DNA from: Nitrospirota bacterium | GTDB lineage: Bacteria; Nitrospirota; Nitrospiria; Nitrospirales; Nitrospiraceae | Direction: 5' to 3' | DNA length: 9,751 bases | Assembly (NCBI GenBank): GCA_016195505.1 | Contig: JACPZN010000199.1 | Coordinates: 1-9,751 of the forward strand | Shown here: positions 5,297-9,751 of the stretch, piece by piece | Position numbering within the stretch: position 1 is the stretch's first letter | Layout of the letters: every line of letters begins with the position of its first letter | The notes under the pieces: generated by a model | What the model was told of the DNA's origin: nothing | The model's input: only the letters and a program-made list of their open reading frames with translations | The model's database searches: none | Position numbers and translations under genes: made by a program

Positions 5297-7943
5297 CATG
5301 GACATCAGCCCTCTCATGCGCCAGTATCGAGACATCAAGCGGGGCTATCCGCAGGCAGTCCTGTTCTTTCGCGTCGGGGATTTTTATGAGATGTTTTACG
5401 AAGACGCGCAGGAAGCCTCTCGGCTCCTCTCCATCGCGCTCACGTCCCGCGACAAGCATAGCCCCGAACCGGTTCCACTCTGCGGAGTCCCCTATCACGC
5501 AGCAACCGGCTACATCGCAAAGTTGCTCAAGGCAGGGCGGACCGTGGCCCTCTGTGAACAGGTCGAAGATCCCAAGCTCGCCAGGGGCCTGGTGCGCCGT
5601 GAAGTCGTCAGGCTCTATACGCCCGGCACACTCATCGACACAGAATTTCTCTCGCCGGTTGAATCAAACTATCTCGCCGCCCTTTCTATCCGATCAGCAT
5701 CAGGGCCGTCATCGCTGATTGGACTTGCAACGCTCGAGGTCTCAACCGGCGAGTTTTGGATTGAGGAATTCCAAGGTCCGGAAGCCGTAGCGCAAGTGTT
5801 GGACGAGCTCACCAGGCTGGAACCTCGAGAGGTACTGTTCGCAGCCGGACTTGATCGTCAAGCCGCAGCCTGGCTTGACCAGATCAAAGGCGCACGCTTG
5901 TGCGAACGACCGACGGCCTCGTTCGACCAACAACAGGCCGCACGCGCGCTGCAGGACCAATTGCATGTGCAAACGCTTGAGGCCTTCGGGTGTCATAGCC
6001 TGACCTCGGCCATTGGAGCAGCCGGCGCGGTTTTGCACTACGTCCGAGAAACCCAGCCGACGGTCCCGCTCAACCACATCCGACGGCTCAATGTTCGTTG
6101 GAACAACGAGGCCATGCACCTGGACAGCGTGACCATTCGCAACCTGGAACTCCTCAAGCCAATGGCCTTTGGCGACAACATGCAGGAATTGCGATCCACC
6201 ACGCTCTTGGCCGTACTGGATCGAACCGTCACGGCCATAGGCGGCCGACTGCTGCGGCAGTGGCTGGTCAGACCACTGATTCAGTGCAGCCAAATCCAAG
6301 CGCGGCTGGACGCGGTGGGAGAACTGAAGGACCGGATGCAGGAGCGCGTGGCCTTACGCACCGCCTTGCGGGAGGTTCAGGATATCGCACGGCTCGGCAG
6401 CCGTATCCAATTGGGCGTTGCCGGTCCACGTGAGCTCCTCGCCCTGAAGCAGTCCCTCTCCACCTTGCCTGAGATTCTCACCCAGCTTGCGCCGCTCGAG
6501 AGCGCGTTACTCGTCGATGCCCGCGCTTCGTGGGATGACGGGCGCGATCTCTACGATCTGATCGAGCAAGCCATCCAACCCGATGCCCCGCTCTCCGTTC
6601 GCGACGGGAATATTATCAGAGAAGGCTACGACGCCGGCATCGACGAACTGCGCAAAGCCAGCAAGGAAGGGAAAAGCTGGATTGCGGGACTCGAGAGCAA
6701 GGAGCGCGCACGCGCCGGTATCGAATCCCTTAAAATACGGTACAACCAAGTGTTCGGCTACTACATCGAGATCACCAAAGTTAATCTCGCCCGCGTGCCA
6801 TCCGACTACATCCGCAAACAAACTCTCGTCAATGCTGAGCGATTCATGACGCTCGAATTGAAAACACTCGAAGAGCGGGTTACGGGCGCCGAAGTCAAGC
6901 TGCTCGCCCTCGAACAGGACATCTTTACCCAGCTCCGCGGTCTCCTGGCCAAAGAGGCCCATCGACTAAACGCCATGGCGAACACCCTCTCGCTCATCGA
7001 CGTCTTAGCCGCCCTCGCCGAGACCGCAGCACTGAACCAGTATGCAAGACCAACGGTTGATGAGAGCGGAACCATTATCATCCGCGATGGTCGCCATCCC
7101 GTGATCGAACGGCTCTGTAACGACACGTCTTTTGTACCCAATGATACGGTCTTGGATCTCGAAACCAACCGACTGCTGATCCTCACCGGACCCAACATGG
7201 CAGGCAAGAGCACCTATTTACGACAAGTGGCGTTGATCGTCCTCATGGCACAAATCGGAAGTTTTGTCCCCGCGTCGGAAGCACATATCGGGCTGGTGGA
7301 TCGCATCTTTACCCGCGTGGGAGCGTCGGACAATCTGGCCAGTGGCCAGAGTACCTTCATGGTAGAGATGGTGGAGACCGCGAACATCCTTAATAGCGCC
7401 ACTCAACGCAGCCTGATTCTATTGGATGAGATCGGGCGCGGCACCAGCACATATGACGGACTCAGCATCGCCTGGGCGGTGGCGGAACATATTCACGACC
7501 GCACGCTTCTGGGTGCGCGCACTTTATTTGCCACGCACTACCATGAGATGACGCAGCTCGAACAGCAGCGGGAAGGAATCAGAAACTATCGGGTCGCGGT
7601 TCAGGAGCGCGACGACGAGGTCGTGTTTCTCAGAAAAATCGTGGCGGGGGGAGCAGACCGAAGCTATGGGATTCACGTCGCCAAACTCGCGGGGCTTCCA
7701 GCCGGCGTGATCAATCGGGCGCAGGTGGTACTAGCACAGCTTGAAGAACCGGAGTCCACGCTCACGGAGCCGATTCAAGAACAACCCCAACGGACAGCAC
7801 AGCCCCTTCCCCAACCCCATCCCATCATCGAAGAAGTGAAACAGATCGACTTGTTCTCAATGACCCCGCTGGATGCGCTTAATCGTCTGGCCGAACTGCA
7901 ACGCTTGGTTAAACCGATTGATGAACGATCTCAACACAAATAG
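5289..7943 (+). CDS. mutS: DNA mismatch repair protein MutS
   Basis: Recognises base mismatches and small loops and, with ATP, recruits MutL. The 884-residue protein is slightly longer than E. coli MutS (853). Domain order is complete: mismatch-binding domain with the Phe-X-Glu motif GDFYEMF (Phe32, Glu34); connector (about 130-250); core and lever with clamp (about 265-575); ATPase with Walker A GPNMAGKS at 634-641 (Lys640), FMVEMVETANIL, Walker B LILLDEIGRGTS with Asp713-Glu714, and ATHYHEM; then GADRSYGIHVAKLAG. A Pro/Gln-rich linker leads to QIDLF at 852-856, which fits the beta-clamp-binding consensus, and TPLDALNRLAELQRLV, resembling the C-terminal oligomerisation helix. The open frame extends 107 codons further upstream, but that part overlaps lapA and does not resemble MutS; the ATG at 5289 has AAGGGA 8 bases before it and gives the canonical N-terminus. 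Confidence 0.98.
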   Translation: MSDMDISPLMRQYRDIKRGYPQAVLFFRVGDFYEMFYEDAQEASRLLSIALTSRDKHSPEPVPLCGVPYHAATGYIAKLLKAGRTVALCEQVEDPKLARGLVRREVVRLYTPGTLIDTEFLSPVESNYLAALSIRSASGPSSLIGLATLEVSTGEFWIEEFQGPEAVAQVLDELTRLEPREVLFAAGLDRQAAAWLDQIKGARLCERPTASFDQQQAARALQDQLHVQTLEAFGCHSLTSAIGAAGAVLHYVRETQPTVPLNHIRRLNVRWNNEAMHLDSVTIRNLELLKPMAFGDNMQELRSTTLLAVLDRTVTAIGGRLLRQWLVRPLIQCSQIQARLDAVGELKDRMQERVALRTALREVQDIARLGSRIQLGVAGPRELLALKQSLSTLPEILTQLAPLESALLVDARASWDDGRDLYDLIEQAIQPDAPLSVRDGNIIREGYDAGIDELRKASKEGKSWIAGLESKERARAGIESLKIRYNQVFGYYIEITKVNLARVPSDYIRKQTLVNAERFMTLELKTLEERVTGAEVKLLALEQDIFTQLRGLLAKEAHRLNAMANTLSLIDVLAALAETAALNQYARPTVDESGTIIIRDGRHPVIERLCNDTSFVPNDTVLDLETNRLLILTGPNMAGKSTYLRQVALIVLMAQIGSFVPASEAHIGLVDRIFTRVGASDNLASGQSTFMVEMVETANILNSATQRSLILLDEIGRGTSTYDGLSIAWAVAEHIHDRTLLGARTLFATHYHEMTQLEQQREGIRNYRVAVQERDDEVVFLRKIVAGGADRSYGIHVAKLAGLPAGVINRAQVVLAQLEEPESTLTEPIQEQPQRTAQPLPQPHPIIEEVKQIDLFSMTPLDALNRLAELQRLVKPIDERSQHK

Positions 7944-7979
7944 AAAGAAAAGGCGGTCGCCCTGTAAAGAGCGACCGCC
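7938..7979 (-). terminator. Rho-independent terminator for the minus-strand gene, at the convergent junction with mutS
   Basis: A perfect 9-bp stem GGCGGTCGC / GCGACCGCC (7952-7960 and 7971-7979) closes a 10-base loop. Read on the minus strand it is followed by a T-rich run beginning TTTTCTTTC, the standard intrinsic terminator layout, so it ends transcription of the gene at 8018-9030. On the plus strand no T-run follows, so it is only half a terminator for mutS, though the hairpin also forms there. The T-run overlaps the last bases of mutS. Confidence 0.75.
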
Positions 7980-7980
7980 C

Positions 7981-8004
7981 CTCGAGCAAAGACTCGAGCA
8001 AAGA
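7981..8004. repeat. Tandem 12-bp duplication, two copies of CTCGAGCAAAGA
   Basis: The unit CTCGAGCAAAGA occurs twice back to back (7981-7992 and 7993-8004). Because CTCGAG is its own reverse complement, the two copies also form a 6-bp stem with a 6-base loop, next to the terminator hairpin. It looks like a simple replication-slippage duplication in the spacer, with no coding content. Confidence 0.8.
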
Positions 8005-8017
8005 AAGGTAGCTAAGG

Positions 8018-8623
8018 TCAGTGAGCTAGGTTGTACTGTGCGGTCCAGGGGATCAATCCGCCTACAGTCTTTCCGCCTGGAATCATCACATCGTACTGCA
8101 TGGCCACAGCGCCCCCATCTGGAGACTTCGGTGAGGTATTCAGACCCTGCTTGGCCCCCGCACAGGCTGAATCAAATTCGTTCTTCCCCGCACATTCCTT
8201 GAGACGAAGCGAAGAAATGCTCAGCGGTTTGCCCATGGAACCAGAAACCTCGGGAAGCTTTTTGACTGAGGAAATCACCCGATGATTCTGCTCGGTCTCC
8301 GTGGCAACAAATTCGATCAGGTCGGTCGTGCTGCCAGGCGGCACGTCCTTCGCTGCCGCCGGTCCTGCATGAGGACGGCCCATCTTCTTGAGCTCTTCCC
8401 AGGCGCCCTTCTCGGCGTAGAACTTTAAATTCTTGCCAGGATGAACTTTCTGCCAGAACAACCCGCTCTCTGCGGGGCCGCCGAAGACGGAAACGTTGAT
8501 CCAGACCGCTTCATCGTACGGATCGAGCACGATCACCCGGCCTTGGATCGTGGTCGGCTTGCTCATATCGCCCCACTCAAACCGCTCTTGGAATGCCTCG
8601 ATGGCCAATGCGGTGGAAGCCAT
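8018..8623 (-). CDS. Unrecognised protein, 3' part of a probably frameshifted exported-protein gene
   Basis: I do not recognise the family. The frame gives 201 residues from the ATG at 8623. It has no signal peptide of its own, and no good Shine-Dalgarno sequence (an AGGCGG lies almost against the start). The frame stays open upstream of the ATG, reading VALVGGMASTALAIEAF, and overlaps the end of the preceding ORF, so it is probably the continuation of that gene after a 1-base shift. Visible content: TIQGRV at 25-30, which echoes TLQGRV in the upstream half; a beta-rich stretch to about 70; Pro/Gly-rich loops; and a Cys pair in KECAGKNEFDSACAG (143-157) that could form a disulfide if exported. 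No haem CxxCH motif and no clear membrane helix. If it is a separate gene, ATG 8566 (MSKPTT) is another possible start. A strong terminator follows at 7938-7979. Confidence 0.6.
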   Translation of the reverse strand: MASTALAIEAFQERFEWGDMSKPTTIQGRVIVLDPYDEAVWINVSVFGGPAESGLFWQKVHPGKNLKFYAEKGAWEELKKMGRPHAGPAAAKDVPPGSTTDLIEFVATETEQNHRVISSVKKLPEVSGSMGKPLSISSLRLKECAGKNEFDSACAGAKQGLNTSPKSPDGGAVAMQYDVMIPGGKTVGGLIPWTAQYNLAH

Positions 8624-8628
8624 GCCGC

Positions 8629-9030
8629 CTACCAGCGCAACAGTGTAGTGGCTGCATGGTACCAGCCGGAATAGGCGGCATTCTTTTCGCTACCACCCAC
8701 AAAACCCCATGAACAGCAGCTGAATAAGGGATCCGGTGGCTTCACATCCAGCATCGTGGATGATCTGCCGGCAGGCGTGCCCGACGCCGGCTCACCGGAG
8801 TTCCAATATTGAATCCCGAACAGGAGTTCCCCTTCCGGGTTATCCGCCCACTGTGACCAGACGCGACCTTGCAGCGTCTTAGTAGCTTCCGCCTTGAACG
8901 GCTTACCACCGACAATCGCATCGGCGGGACCTGCGGCCCCCGGGGCATCGGCAGCTACGGCAAATTCGGCTGCCAGCAAGCTGAAAACCGAGAATAGTGC
9001 AAGGGCGGCGAAAACAACAACCCTCTTCAT
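8629..9030 (-). CDS. Unrecognised exported protein, 5' part with signal peptide, probably truncated by a frameshift
   Basis: I do not recognise the family. The 133 residues begin with a classical Sec signal peptide: KR, a hydrophobic core to about residue 21, then AEFAVAAD with likely cleavage after AVA or AVAA (26-27), so the product is exported. An AAGGAGG Shine-Dalgarno sequence lies 8 bases before the ATG, a strong start. The mature part has TLQGRV at 52-57, Trp/Tyr-rich beta-like segments, and a Cys-Cys pair in SCCSWGF (104-110). The last residues (about 128-133, ending LLRW) look out of frame; the adjacent -1 frame continues into the 201-residue ORF below. The open overlap between the two frames is limited to about 8629-8690. 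The most likely reading is a single gene of about 333 codons with a missing base, either a sequencing error or a real mutation; two coupled genes is the alternative. Confidence 0.65.
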   Translation of the reverse strand: MKRVVVFAALALFSVFSLLAAEFAVAADAPGAAGPADAIVGGKPFKAEATKTLQGRVWSQWADNPEGELLFGIQYWNSGEPASGTPAGRSSTMLDVKPPDPLFSCCSWGFVGGSEKNAAYSGWYHAATTLLRW

Positions 9031-9073
9031 ACCTAGTCCCTCCTTTTCAAGATGAAACTCACACTACTACGTA

Positions 9074-9093
9074 TTACGGACGTTCGTTCGTAA
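9074..9093. promoter_or_regulatory. 20-bp imperfect palindrome, possible repressor operator
   Basis: The arms TTACGnACG and CGTnCGTAA around a 2-base centre match at 16 of 20 positions. It lies 44 bases upstream of the exported-protein start codon and just downstream of a weak minus-strand promoter candidate (GTGACC, 16 bases, TGTATT at 9101-9106), so a bound protein would block transcription there. The length and symmetry resemble operators of TetR-type dimeric repressors. No regulator gene is present in the window. The palindrome is seen; its function is inferred. Confidence 0.4.
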
Positions 9094-9100
9094 AGAGATG

Positions 9101-9128
9101 AATACATAGAAATCATGTCAGAGGTCAC
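9101..9128 (-). promoter_or_regulatory. Weak promoter candidate for the exported-protein gene
   Basis: Minus-strand -35 GTGACC (9123-9128) and -10 TGTATT (9101-9106), each 4 of 6 matches to the sigma70 consensus, with a 16-base spacer. Transcription would begin near 9094, directly next to the palindrome at 9074-9093. The match alone is weak; the position next to the palindrome is its main support. Confidence 0.25.
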
Positions 9129-9379
9129 GCCGGTTTCAGTGAAAATGCGTGCTTTTCTTCTTTCGATTTGTCCTTCAAGCTCTACCTCGTCTGGATGTAC
9201 GGCTCAAAGACCATCGAAGGGATGCCCAAACGGTACTGAAATGGCGCTTTGAAGTCAAGGAAATGTTGCGCGAACTACCTAGTCCATAATTCACAGCTAT
9301 TCAATTGTTCAATCAATGAGTTGCAAATATTTAAAGAGTGCGAGTCAGATGATCAATGCGAGCCTCTATTAAAAGATTC

Positions 9380-9751
9380 TCATCTCAATGCTGAAACCTG
9401 ACGGGACGAGAGGGGTCCCAATCCGGTAATCGCCATCGTTCTCGGAGCGAACAATTCTTGCGCAACCCGAGATACCTGCTGCTCGGTGACGGCGTCGATC
9501 TCCGACAACATTTCTTCCAGGCTCGTATGCGCTCCTGCAATCAACTCATCCTTCGCGAGTTTATTCATACGACTATGGGAGCTTTCTAAGCTCAGCATGA
9601 GGCTGCCCTTCATCTGATCTTTCGTGCGCTTGAGCTCCGACCGTTCAATGCCATGAGCTGCCATTTTCCGAATTTCGCGACGAATCAAATCTAGAACACG
9701 CTCAACCTCGCGCACTCGGGTACCTGCGTAAATCGTAATGGTACCTCCATC
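9380..9751 (-). CDS. M16-family zinc peptidase homologue, C-terminal end (cut by window edge)
   Basis: The frame is open to the last base of the window; the 123 residues present are the C-terminal end. The stretch begins DGGTITIYAGTR and continues through EVERVLDLIRREIRKM, ERSELKRTKDQMKGSLML, SLESSHSRMNKLAKDEL, a SLEEMLSEIDAVT segment and TMAITGLGPL. This order is characteristic of the C-terminal domain of M16 (insulinase / processing-peptidase-like) proteins such as the PqqL and YmxG type. The HxxEH zinc motif, if present, would be in the missing N-terminal half, so it is not known whether this copy is an active protease or an inactive partner subunit. A GTG at 9715 is only an internal codon, not the gene start. 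The gene is transcribed toward the exported-protein gene, 349 bases away. Confidence 0.88.
   Translation of the reverse strand, partial: DGGTITIYAGTRVREVERVLDLIRREIRKMAAHGIERSELKRTKDQMKGSLMLSLESSHSRMNKLAKDELIAGAHTSLEEMLSEIDAVTEQQVSRVAQELFAPRTMAITGLGPLSSRQVSALR

Larger units (their letters stand above)
9031..9379. other. Non-coding region upstream of the exported-protein gene
   Basis: About 350 bases between the M16 peptidase stop and the exported-protein start, lower in GC than its surroundings, especially 9285-9380. I see no convincing gene and no clear terminator for the peptidase gene. Promoter candidates on the minus strand are GTGACC (9123-9128) with TGTATT (9101-9106), 16 apart, and TTGACT (9253-9258) with TACCGT (9230-9235), 17 apart with a weak -10. 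A 27-codon open frame (9033-9116, minus) ends two bases before the gene start but has no ribosome site. The 10-mer GGACTAGGTA occurs on the minus strand both at the gene start (9030-9039) and at 9276-9285. Confidence 0.55.

Noticed and set aside
5742..6299. 185-codon and 151-codon minus-strand open frames antisense to mutS
   Set aside because: Both lie opposite conserved MutS domains and show no domain or start signal.
8685..8697. GAAAAG stretch considered as a -1 frameshift slippery site
   Set aside because: It does not fit the X XXY YYZ heptamer, and no downstream stimulatory structure is obvious, so a missing base is the simpler explanation.
9033..9116. 27-codon minus-strand ORF ending two bases before the exported-protein start, considered as a leader peptide
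   Set aside because: No ribosome binding site, no run of regulatory codons, and its end merely contains the Shine-Dalgarno sequence of the next gene. Kept only as a remark.
9276..9285. Second copy of the 10-mer GGACTAGGTA that also precedes the exported-protein start
   Set aside because: A 10-base match in an interval this size could arise by chance, and the flanking bases are not shared, so I do not call it a repeat or a duplicated gene start.

Overview
The window looks like chromosomal core sequence from a moderately GC-rich bacterium. Gene content and the style of the proteins fit the phylum Nitrospirota, perhaps Nitrospira. That placement is an inference from general familiarity, not from a marker gene. 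I see no rRNA, tRNA, CRISPR array, insertion sequence or phage gene.

Layout. (1) Positions 1-1645, minus strand: an alaC-type aminotransferase followed by the start of a homoserine dehydrogenase gene, joined by an ATGA stop/start overlap. A good sigma70-type promoter lies just upstream, at 1722-1750. (2) Positions 1935-7943, plus strand: a tight operon-like run of pdxJ (vitamin B6 synthesis), a possible 51-codon small ORF, a fused nnrE-nnrD (repair of hydrated NAD(P)H), tsaE (tRNA t6A modification), a small LapA-domain membrane protein and mutS (mismatch repair). Several junctions overlap (ATGA, or 8 bp), which suggests translational coupling. (3) Positions 7938-8004: the convergent junction, with an intrinsic terminator that works for the minus strand and a tandem 12-bp duplication. 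(4) Positions 8018-9030, minus strand: a gene for an exported protein that I do not recognise, split into two reading frames and most simply explained by a 1-base frameshift. It has a strong Shine-Dalgarno sequence and a leader containing a 20-bp palindrome that resembles a repressor operator. (5) Positions 9031-9379: non-coding. (6) Positions 9380-9751, minus strand: the C-terminal end of an M16-family zinc peptidase homologue, cut by the window edge.

The central genes are housekeeping functions (cofactor synthesis, metabolite repair, tRNA modification, DNA repair) that share a transcript without being one pathway. The left pair serves amino-acid metabolism (alanine/pyruvate, and the threonine/methionine branch). 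The least explained part is the exported gene at 8018-9030 and its leader. I found no clear new multi-gene system; the points most worth checking are that split gene, its palindrome, and the small ORF between pdxJ and nnr.
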